Part shown: one piece after another, positions 16,244-24,992 of the stretch
Layout: each line of letters opens with the position of its first letter
How positions within the stretch are numbered: position 1 is the first letter of the stretch
DNA from: Candidatus Thiodiazotropha sp. (ex Epidulcina cf. delphinae)
GTDB lineage: Bacteria > Pseudomonadota > Gammaproteobacteria > Chromatiales > Chromatiaceae
NCBI GenBank assembly: GCA_025656455.1
Contig: JAHXHS010000032.1
Location: 1-59,792 of the forward strand
DNA: 59,792 bases
Direction of reading: 5' to 3'
Program-made: the position numbers and the translations under genes
The notes under the pieces: model-generated
Databases searched by the model: none
Told to the model about the DNA's origin: nothing
The model's input: the letters and a program-made list of their open reading frames with translations, nothing else

Positions 16244-17200
16244 CTACTCTTCGCCTTCGATGGGATCTGGTCTTCGGCCGGCAGCTCTCGACACCATAAA
16301 ATGATTGAGCAACATGGCTAAACCCAATGATGTGAGTTCTCCGGCCATAATCCAAATCCGGCTCCCTACTGCCACCAGCACACTCAGGGTTCCGGGCAAA
16401 ACAGCCAGCAGAAGGACATAAAGCGCCGATTCTCTGATCCCTATGCCACCAGGTACGAAAAAGACAATAAACCCAATACAAAAAGACAATGCAAGCACAC
16501 TGCCTGCATATACCGCCTCCCAGTAGGATAGTGGATACATCGCATGGATGAACAAGCCAAAGACACCGCCGAAAGCGATCCAGAACAACAGGTAGTATCC
16601 TAACAGCAGGATGAGAGTGACTATCGACAATTCTGGCAAATTCGAAAGCGCCCTACCAAAACGGCCGGGTAACTTCTTTAGCAATGGCAGCAACCAAGGC
16701 GTTATCACAAGCAGCATGACCAGCAGGATCGCAGCAACCTGCCAGCCAGGCACAGGGAGCGCCGTTGCCTTTATCAAGGCGGGCAACCCAACTATTAGAG
16801 AGGAAACGGTCAGCAACAGGGTTTCAAGATACAGGCTCAGACTTGCCGTCCCAAGATCGATGCCTGCCGCTTTGGCCATTCCTGCCCGCGTTGCGTAAGG
16901 CCAAATGCCGCCAGGAAGGTAACGAGACAAGGATGAAATCATCCATATTTTAATACTCTCCTGAGGCGCGATCGAACATCCCAGAGCCTTCAGCGTCAGA
17001 TGCCACCCATACGCATCACAAAAAAAAACGACGATAAGCGCCAAAAATGAAAACACCAGCCAGACAGGCGCCAACTCCCAGGCAATCTGGGGTATTCGAT
17101 CCCATTGATGGAAAACCGCTACTGCCATAAACAGAAGAGAGGCGGGCAACACCAGCTGGTTGAGCCGTTTTACTGTCATGAGCTGGCCCACACTTTTCAT
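16244..17200 (-). CDS. Flippase-like membrane protein (LPG synthase TM/UPF0104 family)
   Basis: A 318-residue membrane protein with about eight hydrophobic segments. SSLSRYLPGGIWPYATRAGM (about 89-108) and FFVPGGIGIRESAL (about 247-260) are the signature loops of the lysylphosphatidylglycerol synthase transmembrane (YbhN/AglD-like) family. Members often lie in glycan loci beside DPM1-type glycosyltransferases and are suspected to move or use polyprenyl-linked sugars. Here a DPM1-like enzyme lies 5 kb away on the same strand (22689). The molecular role is inferred. Confidence 0.82.
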   Translation of the reverse strand: MKSVGQLMTVKRLNQLVLPASLLFMAVAVFHQWDRIPQIAWELAPVWLVFSFLALIVVFFCDAYGWHLTLKALGCSIAPQESIKIWMISSLSRYLPGGIWPYATRAGMAKAAGIDLGTASLSLYLETLLLTVSSLIVGLPALIKATALPVPGWQVAAILLVMLLVITPWLLPLLKKLPGRFGRALSNLPELSIVTLILLLGYYLLFWIAFGGVFGLFIHAMYPLSYWEAVYAGSVLALSFCIGFIVFFVPGGIGIRESALYVLLLAVLPGTLSVLVAVGSRIWIMAGELTSLGLAMLLNHFMVSRAAGRRPDPIEGEE

Positions 17201-17431
17201 CAGGATTCGGTTTTCTTGGGCAAGCTGGCGAAGAGGACTGGACGATTAGCCGCCGAAGCATTGCGGCCAGAGTTCAAGGCCAATCGCTCAAAATCCACAC
17301 CGCAGCCCCCCTCCTTGGGACGTGAATCCGGCTTGGCCCAAAAGCCCAATAAGACAGGATGTAAACTTGTCACGACCATTTTTCAATACCAAATTGGAAA
17401 TGCTATCCTGTTCGCTTGGCGAGCAATGAGG
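17201..17431. other. Intergenic region, no gene recognised
   Basis: About 230 nt upstream of the flippase-like gene and downstream of the acyltransferase gene. No convincing frame; it probably holds the promoter of the gene at 16244-17200. Confidence 0.4.
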
Positions 17432-17453
17432 CTAGTGTAGTGTCCTATACTAG
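17432..17453. repeat. 22-nt CTAG-to-CTAG unit at the acyltransferase stop codon
   Basis: The unit starts CTAGTGTAGTGTCCTATACT, identical to the first 20 nt of the element at 8619, and ends at a second CTAG (17450-17453). The minus-strand TAG inside that CTAG is the stop codon of the acyltransferase gene. A near copy lies at 22671-22692. It looks like a solo terminal repeat or excision scar. Confidence 0.8.
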
Positions 17454-18202
17454 CTGGCAGCCGCCAGCGGCCTAGCGGGAATCCCCCCTACTCTTGCCCC
17501 GGAAGGGACAGAGCGGTTTACCACGGCGTTGGCTCCAATGACAGCCCCCTCTCCTATAGTCACGCCGTCAAGAATCTTGGCGCCAGCGCCAATCCAGACA
17601 TTATCGTCGATCTGTATGCCTTTTGCAGTAAACCCCTGATACATCATAGGTAATGTGGGATCGTCTATGTTGTGGCTCGAGGCGACGATAAAGCATTGCC
17701 CCGCAATCATCACATGATTACCAATCTCTATCCCACCGTTTCCGTACAGAATTGTCCCTTGCCCCACGCCACTTTCTTCACCGATATGGATAAAGCCATC
17801 CGGAGGACCTGCATTCAGCATTGCATAGCTTCGTATGAAACTGCCGGCGCCTATCCGAAGCGCAACTGGTCTGGAAGATGTCGCGATCAGCTGTGCAAAA
17901 TCATCAATCACGACTTCGGGTGACAAGGTGATCTGCCTGGGACATCGCAGGGTCACGTGCCGTCCAAGAAATGCCTTTCTATTCATTCCCTTGAACTGCA
18001 TAGAATAAATCCACCTGCGAAGCCCTATCCCCAATATTCCAGGCATCCCAGTACATATCCCCAGTGTCAACTCATGAAGTAAAAGTGACCACAGGCCGGC
18101 TTTATCTCCAACCGTCAGCCTTGTGTAACGTTGGAGAGGCGACTCATCGCCATAATGGTCTCGTAAATCGTACTTACGCACTTTGATCACTGGATATGGC
18201 AA
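17450..18202 (-). CDS. Left-handed beta-helix acyltransferase (hexapeptide family)
   Basis: A 250-residue O-acyltransferase. Imperfect hexapeptide repeats run from about residue 80 to 240 (ITLSPEVVIDDFAQLIA; IGAGSFIRSYAMLNAG; IGEESGVGQGTILYGNGG; IQIDDNVWIGAGAKILDG; VTIGEGAVIGANAVVNRS), ending in VGGIPARPL. The catalytic His is likely in VASSHNIDDPT. It would O-acetylate or otherwise acylate a sugar in the cytoplasm. It follows the asparagine synthase-like gene by 25 nt. The stop codon is supplied by the CTAG unit. Confidence 0.85.
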   Translation of the reverse strand: MPYPVIKVRKYDLRDHYGDESPLQRYTRLTVGDKAGLWSLLLHELTLGICTGMPGILGIGLRRWIYSMQFKGMNRKAFLGRHVTLRCPRQITLSPEVVIDDFAQLIATSSRPVALRIGAGSFIRSYAMLNAGPPDGFIHIGEESGVGQGTILYGNGGIEIGNHVMIAGQCFIVASSHNIDDPTLPMMYQGFTAKGIQIDDNVWIGAGAKILDGVTIGEGAVIGANAVVNRSVPSGARVGGIPARPLAAAS

Positions 18203-18227
18203 TGGCTTTTATGGCTGGCTCTACCAT

Positions 18228-20084
18228 CTACCCATGCCCCTCAGCAAAACTAGATTTCCAGAAGAGATATATATATATTTGCCACAAACGATACCCATTA
18301 TCTCTAACACCTTTTCTGTGGTTGTCCAGAATTTCCAGGACGCTACTGGGATATAATGGAGACTCCACCTCATGAATAAGCCGCTCCAGCTCGTTTCCCA
18401 GAGTTCCCCGGAACCAGATATGCACCGGCACACCGAAACCTTGCTTTCGCCGCTTCCATATATCCACTGGTAAATCACTTTTAAAGCTGTTTTCCAGCAT
18501 CCGCTTGCCGGTGAAATACCGACGATGCCAAGTACGAGGCAGTGAAAATGCCAGCTCGACCACCTGGGTATCGAGAAATGGAGCACGGGTCTCCAACGAA
18601 TATGCCATTGAAGCCCTATCCACTTTAAGCAGGATATCCTGCGGTAAGTATACCAGGGCATCCGCAAGCATCATATCGAAGATATCATCTTGAGCCACGA
18701 CATCAGGCAGTTTCGGGGGGGAGTGACCACACGCAACCAGGTCCGGGGCCAAGGTTCGGTAAGCCTGCATGGAATACATCAGCGGCGCTACATACGGCCC
18801 CTGCAGACCCATTCTATCCACCATATCCAGGAATAAATTTGCCTTCTTGAGAAGGCTGCGACTATGATGAGCCATAGGCTCCGGCAACGAACGAACAGCC
18901 AATTCCATAGACCGCCGCACACGTGTGGGGACTCGACTGTACCAGCGCATGAGGGTGCGTCCCATATAGCGCTGGTAGCCACTGAACAGCTCATCACCTC
19001 CGTCACCGGTCAAGGCGACCTTAACCTGTGATGCCGCCAACTGCGAAACAAGAGCGGTAGGAAGTATCGAAGCATCAGCGAAAGGCTGCCCCACATGGTT
19101 CAAAACCAGCTCACGAAGGACATTCTCATCCCAATCCAGCACTTGCTCGTTATGGGAAGTATGAAATCGCCGAGCTACGCTGCGGGCATAATCCCTTTCG
19201 TCATATGACGCATCTCGAAATCCGATAGTAAAGGTTTTGAGGGATTCCGCCTTTAACCCGTGAACCAAGGCAACAATGAGGGATGAATCGATTCCTCCGG
19301 ACAAGAAAGCCCCCACCTCCACATCCGCCACTAAACGCCTCTGTACCGCAGTCGTCATGTTATGGCGCAGCATTTCACATGCTTCGCTCTCGGAGCCACG
19401 AAACTTACTCACAGTAAGCTTCCAGTATGCAGCAGTTTCGATCCCTGTTTCAGGAGACCACTTGAGATAATGCCCTGGCAGGACCTCCTTAATATCACGG
19501 TAAGCGGTAAACCCAGGCAGAAAAAAACCATATCGAAAGTAATCTGCCGTGCTATCCGGATCTTCGACTGCGTCTCCTGGATACGCCCGAACTAAAGCAG
19601 GGAGTTCCGACGCCGTATAAAAACCATGTCCTTCGGCAATATAATAGAGAGGCTTTTTTCCCATACGGTCCCTGGCAAGCAGTAGCGTTCGGCTATGAGT
19701 GTCCCACAAGGCCAGGGCCCACATTCCTTCAGCACTGCTGAGAAAATCCACGCCATGAAGGATAAGACCAGCGATAAGGACCTCAGTGTCCCCTCGGGTG
19801 CGAAACCGCCATTTACCTTCAAGCCGACTCCGCAATTCCCTGTAATTGTATATCTCACCGTTATAGACGATAAGATACCTGCCACCAGCGTCAGCCATAG
19901 GCTGCTGACTGGCCTCCACATCGATTACTGATAAACGGCGATGCCCTATAAAACTGCCATTTTGCACAATGTGGCCTGTATCATCCGGTCCACGATGTTC
20001 CAATGCTTTTAGAGCCACCAGTCCCGCCGACTCCAGATCAACTGGATCACGGCCCGGATCATAAATAAAGGCCAATCCGCACAT
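18228..20084 (-). CDS. asnB: Asparagine synthase (glutamine-hydrolysing) family, glycan-locus type
   Basis: A 618-residue two-domain amidotransferase. The N-terminal Ntn glutaminase begins MCGLAFIYDP with Cys2 as nucleophile; EHRGPDDTGH, RLSVIDV and YNGEIYNYRELR are glutaminase motifs. The synthetase domain carries the ATP P-loop AFLSGGIDSSLI (about 258-269) and LTGDGGDELFSGYQRY. Asparagine synthases in surface polysaccharide clusters often amidate sugar acids rather than make free asparagine, and that is plausible here. The start overlaps the stop of the glycosyltransferase gene by one base (TAATG). Confidence 0.88.
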   Translation of the reverse strand: MCGLAFIYDPGRDPVDLESAGLVALKALEHRGPDDTGHIVQNGSFIGHRRLSVIDVEASQQPMADAGGRYLIVYNGEIYNYRELRSRLEGKWRFRTRGDTEVLIAGLILHGVDFLSSAEGMWALALWDTHSRTLLLARDRMGKKPLYYIAEGHGFYTASELPALVRAYPGDAVEDPDSTADYFRYGFFLPGFTAYRDIKEVLPGHYLKWSPETGIETAAYWKLTVSKFRGSESEACEMLRHNMTTAVQRRLVADVEVGAFLSGGIDSSLIVALVHGLKAESLKTFTIGFRDASYDERDYARSVARRFHTSHNEQVLDWDENVLRELVLNHVGQPFADASILPTALVSQLAASQVKVALTGDGGDELFSGYQRYMGRTLMRWYSRVPTRVRRSMELAVRSLPEPMAHHSRSLLKKANLFLDMVDRMGLQGPYVAPLMYSMQAYRTLAPDLVACGHSPPKLPDVVAQDDIFDMMLADALVYLPQDILLKVDRASMAYSLETRAPFLDTQVVELAFSLPRTWHRRYFTGKRMLENSFKSDLPVDIWKRRKQGFGVPVHIWFRGTLGNELERLIHEVESPLYPSSVLEILDNHRKGVRDNGYRLWQIYIYLFWKSSFAEGHG

Positions 20085-21277
20085 TAGCGATTTCGGTTAG
20101 CTATCATATCGGCGTATATCTCTGCATACCGACGACAGGTGCTCTCCCACGCCAAGTTCTTGGCCAATATGGAATCTCTTCCCTTTTGACCCAAAAGCCT
20201 AATCATCTCCGGGTGGCTCGACAGGCGTAGTAGCAGGCCCTTTAGCTCTTCAGCATTATCAAACAGAAAGCCGTTTTTTTCATTATCCACAAGCTCTTCG
20301 TTCTCTGGAATACGAGAGGCAATCACTGCCCGGCCCGCAGCCAGCGCTTCGATCAAGGAATTCGAGCGACCTTCCGCGCGGCTTGCAAAAATGAAGACCT
20401 GATTAAGCGCCAATATCGAGGGAACCGCCTCAGGCTCTAGCGAACCGGAGAACACTACATTGTCACTAAGTCCATTTTCCTTCACAAGCAGCTCTAAAGA
20501 CCGGCGTTCGGGGCCGTCTCCAACCACCGTAAACACAAATTCGACCTCTTTTGGTAGCAAAGCAAGTGCCCGTATGATCGTATCGACGCCTTTCCTCGGT
20601 ATCAAGGATCCGATAGTCACCAGATGCAGAACTCTGCCAGGATGAGGAAGTGGGATTTCCAGATACTCCTTGCTCACACCGTTAGGCACCACCTCGAAAT
20701 ACGACCGAGGAAGCTTAAGAATGCTCGCTGCTCTTATTCCTACGTTTTCACCTACGACTACAACACGGTCACAAAAAAGAAGGCACCCTCTTAATATGAA
20801 GCGAAAAACTGAACTTTTTTCACTTTTATTGACATCATCGCCCCGCAGAGTCGTTAACACCGGAGTTCGGGTAAATAACCCTGCAAATCCTGCGACAAAT
20901 CCATTGACAGACCAATTCGCATGAATCAGCTGTGCTCTACGAGAAGCACAGAGACAATACCAAAACATGGATAAAAACAGTGAAGGCAGCAACAGCCAAG
21001 CGATCTTTCTGCGCCTCACTGCCACGGGAATTCCACCTGGCCGATGCGCAAGGGTTTGCAACCGCCAAGGCGCATACCGAAAACACCTTACTCTATAAGA
21101 CACTGACTCTAGTCCCTCGATAGACTTCTCGACACAAGGCGTCAACACCTCAACCTTGACATTGGGGGGAAGATTCTCAATGAGCCTCAACACAAAGGGA
21201 CCACTTGTCTTATTACCAAAAAGCGGGAATGAGGTTGTAAGCATGACCACAGATATTGGCTTTTCAAGTTTGTCCAT
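20084..21277 (-). CDS. Family 4 glycosyltransferase (GT-B)
   Basis: A 397-residue GT4 enzyme. The N-terminal Rossmann half has VSVVMLTTSFPLFGNKTSGP; the C-terminal half has LVTIGSLIPRKGVDTIIRAL (about 217-236), FTVVGDGPERRSLELLVKE and the donor-binding E-x7-E motif in FIFASRAEGRSNSLIEALAA. It adds a sugar from a nucleotide donor to a lipid-linked acceptor on the cytoplasmic face; donor and acceptor cannot be told. Overlap with asnB and a 32-nt gap to the upstream methyltransferase gene indicate one operon. Confidence 0.9.
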   Translation of the reverse strand: MDKLEKPISVVMLTTSFPLFGNKTSGPFVLRLIENLPPNVKVEVLTPCVEKSIEGLESVSYRVRCFRYAPWRLQTLAHRPGGIPVAVRRRKIAWLLLPSLFLSMFWYCLCASRRAQLIHANWSVNGFVAGFAGLFTRTPVLTTLRGDDVNKSEKSSVFRFILRGCLLFCDRVVVVGENVGIRAASILKLPRSYFEVVPNGVSKEYLEIPLPHPGRVLHLVTIGSLIPRKGVDTIIRALALLPKEVEFVFTVVGDGPERRSLELLVKENGLSDNVVFSGSLEPEAVPSILALNQVFIFASRAEGRSNSLIEALAAGRAVIASRIPENEELVDNEKNGFLFDNAEELKGLLLRLSSHPEMIRLLGQKGRDSILAKNLAWESTCRRYAEIYADMIANRNR

Positions 21278-21309
21278 TATTTACAACCACCCAGCAGGAT
21301 ACCCCCTCC

Positions 21310-22485
21310 TCAACGCCGCACACCCCTGGCGATCCAGCTTGCACTGGCGCCTGGCCTTGGCGCCACTTCGATATCGCGAAAACCGGCTTCCTCCAGCATG
21401 CGATCAACATCAGCACGGCTGAAGTAGTGGGTCACTGGGGCACCCAGCCGATCAAACCATCCGATAACATTCTCACGAAATGGAAAACGCGCATAAATCC
21501 GCCCCGGAATACGTTCAGCCAATCCACGCGTCACCGGGATCCGTTTCAATACCCGATAGGGCTGCAACAAAAACAGTTCAGAGAGTAGCGCGAGGATAAC
21601 CGATAAGATATGAAGCCAACGAAAAGGCATGCGCACCGTGAAAAATCTCAGCCAATCAACCGGACGATACCAGGCCTCACGAACTCCATAGACCCAAAGC
21701 ACCAGAGACCGCCCCGATGCAACAACCTTGGCAATCTGCTGCAAAGCCTCGCCAGGGTTCGGCAGATGCTGAAGTACGCCGACACTGTAGACAAAATCAA
21801 ATGCCGGCCGTAACGGCAGGGCATAGGCATCAGCCTGGACCACATGCAGGTGAGGATAGTGACGACTCAAAGCATGCGCACTTTGTACTGCCTCGCTGAG
21901 ATCTACAGCCACCACTTCGGCACCAAGACTGGCCGCCACGCTGGCGGGGCGACCGGAACCGCAGCCCACTTCTAGCACAAGCCGTCCCTGAAAGGCGTTC
22001 TCGTCAAGAAAGGGCTGGACGAAGCTGAGGAATATCTCCCGGAAGTAATCATAATTATCCCGAAAAGTGGTCCACTGATAGCTAAAGGTATGCAGGGTCG
22101 TAACTTTGTGCTTCTCCACCAAGATGTCAACCTCCTCCACTCCAATTCTCGCGCCGTAGCGAACAAGGAAGTCCGGGTGATAGCGGGTTAGCGTCTCATG
22201 CAACAGAGCCAATGGCAACAGACGTGGGATACCAGCCACGACTGGATAGACTACCCTACACTTGGTGCAAGTAAGTAGCCCCTCCTCAATTTCATGCCCA
22301 TAACACGCGACACACTCAGCAACAGGAACAGTGACGGCAGAGCAATTGTGTAAACCGCAAGCGTTGTGACAACCTGGCTTATCAAGAGCATGCAAAATTT
22401 CCTGTTGTGATTCTCGCAGGATCTCCATGGTGAGGCCACCACCACACAAGGGACAGCACAGTAATTCCAACAATCGATGCTTCAT
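21310..22485 (-). CDS. Methyltransferase with N-terminal Trm112-like zinc ribbon
   Basis: A 391-residue protein. The first 90 residues are cysteine-rich (LLCCPLCGGGLTMEI; CVACYGHEIEEGLLTCTKC, then RVVYPVVAGIPRLLP), a Trm112/DUF-type zinc ribbon. The methyltransferase core follows: LVLEVGCGSGRPASVAASLG (about 170-189), EVVAVDLSEAV, FVYSVGVLQHLPNPGEALQQ. The C-terminus has hydrophobic stretches. Such fusions are common in O-antigen and capsule loci, modifying a glycan end. It probably leads the minus-strand operon with GT4, asnB and the acyltransferase. Confidence 0.82.
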   Translation of the reverse strand: MKHRLLELLCCPLCGGGLTMEILRESQQEILHALDKPGCHNACGLHNCSAVTVPVAECVACYGHEIEEGLLTCTKCRVVYPVVAGIPRLLPLALLHETLTRYHPDFLVRYGARIGVEEVDILVEKHKVTTLHTFSYQWTTFRDNYDYFREIFLSFVQPFLDENAFQGRLVLEVGCGSGRPASVAASLGAEVVAVDLSEAVQSAHALSRHYPHLHVVQADAYALPLRPAFDFVYSVGVLQHLPNPGEALQQIAKVVASGRSLVLWVYGVREAWYRPVDWLRFFTVRMPFRWLHILSVILALLSELFLLQPYRVLKRIPVTRGLAERIPGRIYARFPFRENVIGWFDRLGAPVTHYFSRADVDRMLEEAGFRDIEVAPRPGASASWIARGVRR

Positions 22486-22670
22486 ACCTCTCCTGTTATT
22501 TGATCACGCGACGTTCACAGCGACTGCATGAATCCATGACAGCCAGGAAGCCGACATAGTAACCTGACCGACCCATCTAGAATAAGCACAAATAACTGAG
22601 CCACTACACTGAAGAATAATCGCAACCACCTTATCCCTATTACATTCGGAGCCAACTCTAGAGTATGTGG

Positions 22671-22692
22671 CTCGTGTAGTGTCCGATACTAG
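22671..22692. repeat. Second 22-nt CTAG unit, at the GT2 stop codon
   Basis: Differs from the unit at 17432-17453 at 2 of 22 positions (first CTAG is CTCG; one T to G). The minus-strand TAG within its right CTAG is the stop of the GT2 gene at 22689. Same orientation relative to the gene as the first unit. Confidence 0.75.
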
Positions 22693-23642
22693 CGTTTGGT
22701 GCGTCGCGCATCTTGGTCTATCCCCCGATAATGCAGCGAAGATATCTGTTCCGAGATAAGCCCTATCAGTAAAGTCAGTAACGATGACACCAGAACCAAG
22801 GCACTCATGTTGGTGAAGCGATGGTAAAAATAGTAAGTATAACCATAATAACCGATCCCAAGCAGAAACAAGGCAGCGGTAATCGGCAAAAACAGCCGCA
22901 TTGGCGAAAATAAGGCGCCGATCTTTAAGATAATGACAAAGAACCGGATACCATCTTTGAAAAGCCGAATATGACTCTTCCCCACCCGAGCGGCAGCAGC
23001 AATAGGCACATAGCCAACCGGCAGGCCGGAACGGAAGAATGCCATGGTTATTGTGGTAGGGTAGGAGAACCCGTTTGGCAGCAGATAAATAAATTTGAGA
23101 AAATGACGGGCGCGCACAACACGGAAACCGGAGGTCAAGTCTTGTATTTTAAAACCGGTCATAAAAGATGCCAGTCGATTGTATATGAAGTTAGCGAACC
23201 GCCGAAAAACACTGGCATGGGAGTCTGGTTGCCTGGCCCCAACCACCATTTCATAGCCCTGTTCCAATTTTTCCAGGAAATCGGGGATCGCCTTTGGATC
23301 GTGCTGCCCATCTGCATCCAAAAACACCAGAACATCCCCGGTGGCATGCCGTGCCCCGGTTTTGACCGCTGCGCCGTTGCCCATTCCGTAGGGATGGGAT
23401 ACGACAGTGACCTGATGTTCCCGGCATACCTCAACCGATGTGTCGGTTGAGCCATCGTCCACCACGAGGAGTTCAGCGTCAGGCAGGATTTCCTTTATTC
23501 CCTGCAGAAGTACGCCAAGGTTCTCTGCTTCGTTCCTACATGGCAGAATGATTGAAACACGATGTATCTTAGCTGTATTCATGTAACGATAATCAAAATC
23601 TGCCAGTTCAACTGGAATCCAAGCATTAAAATATTCAATCAA
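22689..23642 (-). CDS. Family 2 glycosyltransferase, dolichyl-phosphate mannose synthase-like
   Basis: A 317-residue GT2 enzyme. RVSIILPCRNEAENLGVLLQ (about 28-47), LLVVDDGSTDTSVEV, VLVFLDADGQHDPKAIPDFL (the metal-binding DAD region) and LTSGFRVVRARHFLKFIYLL mark the DPM1 subgroup. Two or three C-terminal membrane segments (MRLFLPITAALFLLGIGYYG; MSALVLVSSLLTLLIGLISE) anchor it. It would transfer a hexose from a nucleotide sugar to polyprenyl phosphate, a donor the GT-C enzyme at 11615 could use. The true N-terminus may be ATG at about 23583 (MNTAKIHRVS). Confidence 0.88.
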   Translation of the reverse strand: MIEYFNAWIPVELADFDYRYMNTAKIHRVSIILPCRNEAENLGVLLQGIKEILPDAELLVVDDGSTDTSVEVCREHQVTVVSHPYGMGNGAAVKTGARHATGDVLVFLDADGQHDPKAIPDFLEKLEQGYEMVVGARQPDSHASVFRRFANFIYNRLASFMTGFKIQDLTSGFRVVRARHFLKFIYLLPNGFSYPTTITMAFFRSGLPVGYVPIAAAARVGKSHIRLFKDGIRFFVIILKIGALFSPMRLFLPITAALFLLGIGYYGYTYYFYHRFTNMSALVLVSSLLTLLIGLISEQISSLHYRGIDQDARRTKR

Positions 23643-23701
23643 GCATAGCAGAAGTATAAGCTGATATGTCGCATCGCAAGATCATGCCCAGTGACGCACG
23701 G

Positions 23702-23896
23702 TCACAAAGGGCGCCTGACTGCCAAAACCAATCGCAAGCCGCCAATTTCCCAGTAAATCAGTTGGTAATCACGATTTCTATGTAAACGCTGTCTCAAATG
23801 AGGGCTACTTATGAATTGAGGACGAGCAATATCATAGTAGTGCGCACTCAAGCCATATAGGGCAGGCGCGTCTGAATCGAAGTGATCGAGTGTCAC
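23702..23896 (-). pseudogene. Possible truncated gene end next to the IS30 remnant
   Basis: A 64-codon frame, with segments such as GLSAHYYDIARPQFISSPHL and QLIYWEIGGLRL that look protein-like and lie at the edge of IS30-derived sequence. I do not recognise the family. It could be the tail of a gene truncated by the insertion sequence, or chance. Confidence 0.3.
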
Positions 23897-23900
23897 CAGG

Positions 23901-24233
23901 AAGTGACAGCAGCAATTATCGAGCTACTCAAGCCTACAGGGGTGCTCTAACCGCGGATAATGGCAAGGAGTTCGCGTACCATGAACAACTGACTGCTGAG
24001 TTGGGAGCCGCGGTTTACTTCGCACGGCCCTACCATTCGGGGGAAAGGGGCTTGACGAGAATACGAATGGCTTGTTGCGCCAATACTGGCCTGAGAGCAT
24101 GGATTTCAAAAAAATCATAGGCAAGGAGGTTGCGGCAGTTGTCACTCAACTCAACCAATGTCCACGCAAGACATTGGGCTTTAAAACACCAGAGGCTTTG
24201 ATGCACAATCACATGGCGGCACTGACCGCTTAA
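23901..24233 (+). pseudogene. IS30-family transposase remnant (C-terminal part)
   Basis: Plus-strand reading gives EVTAAIIELLKP, then after a shift TADNGKEFAYHEQLTAELGA and VYFARPYHSGERGL, then after a one-base loss ENTNGLLRQYWPESMDFKKI and TLGFKTPEALMHN up to TAA at 24231. These are the catalytic D-N-G-K-E-F, the P-Y-H-S-x-E-R-G-x-N-E and the C-terminal segments of IS30 transposases. At least two frameshifts and a missing N-terminus make it inactive. Confidence 0.85.
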
Positions 24234-24992
24234 CCGATATGTTGAATCCGCGCTATTAATATGCGACATATACAGTATTTACCTCGTCAATGAGACTCGT
24301 GGATGGTTATTAACCTGGCGGCTCCTTGACCGCTTGCCAGCAGCTGACGTCTATCCCCACTGACAGGATATTTAGGGAAAGGCCACGCTATCGAGCCCAT
24401 ACACTACCTCAACCGCCTCCAATGCGGCTCAGCCAGTAGCAAGTTTCCTTCCTAGAATAGTGAACAACGACCCAAGAATCATAAAGATAGATGCATATAT
24501 TACCGATAGCGACCTCTTCGGCCAGATTCACGAAGCGCTAAAACAGATCTTCAAACACGATGCAGTTCGTGTGAGCTGCTCGCGGGGTCTGCCTGAGCAG
24601 CGCTTAGGAAAGCCGACATGATATCGCATATCTCATTGTATTACTTAGATTTTTATCCTGTTTCAGTACACTGGTCCAGATCCACTCTCGTGGCGCCCTT
24701 TCACCGCCCCGAAAAACAGAAAGCCTAAATATCGGCCCCTATCACCGTGGTCACCGGAAACAAACTAGCTCCCCCTCTCATTGATTCCACACGAATACGA
24801 GGCTATATTGCTTTGATATCAATGGGTTGTTAGCACTAGCTCACAGCTTGAGTTCAAAAAATTGCTAACATAATCAACATGAGTGGTATGCTGTTCAGAT
24901 GAAGCAAGCTTGCTCCTAGAGCAATCTAAATAATCTAAAAAGACTGCCGCCATAGCTAAGACACATGAGAAACTCTACCGATAGTTAAAGGG
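24234..24992. other. 760-nt gene-poor stretch before pilB
   Basis: No recognisable gene. A 53-codon frame from GTG 24460 to 24621 (with IIKIDAYITDSDLFGQIHEA) looks protein-like but matches nothing I know and has no good ribosome site; it may be another decayed fragment. The pilB promoter should lie near the 3' end of the stretch. Confidence 0.4.
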
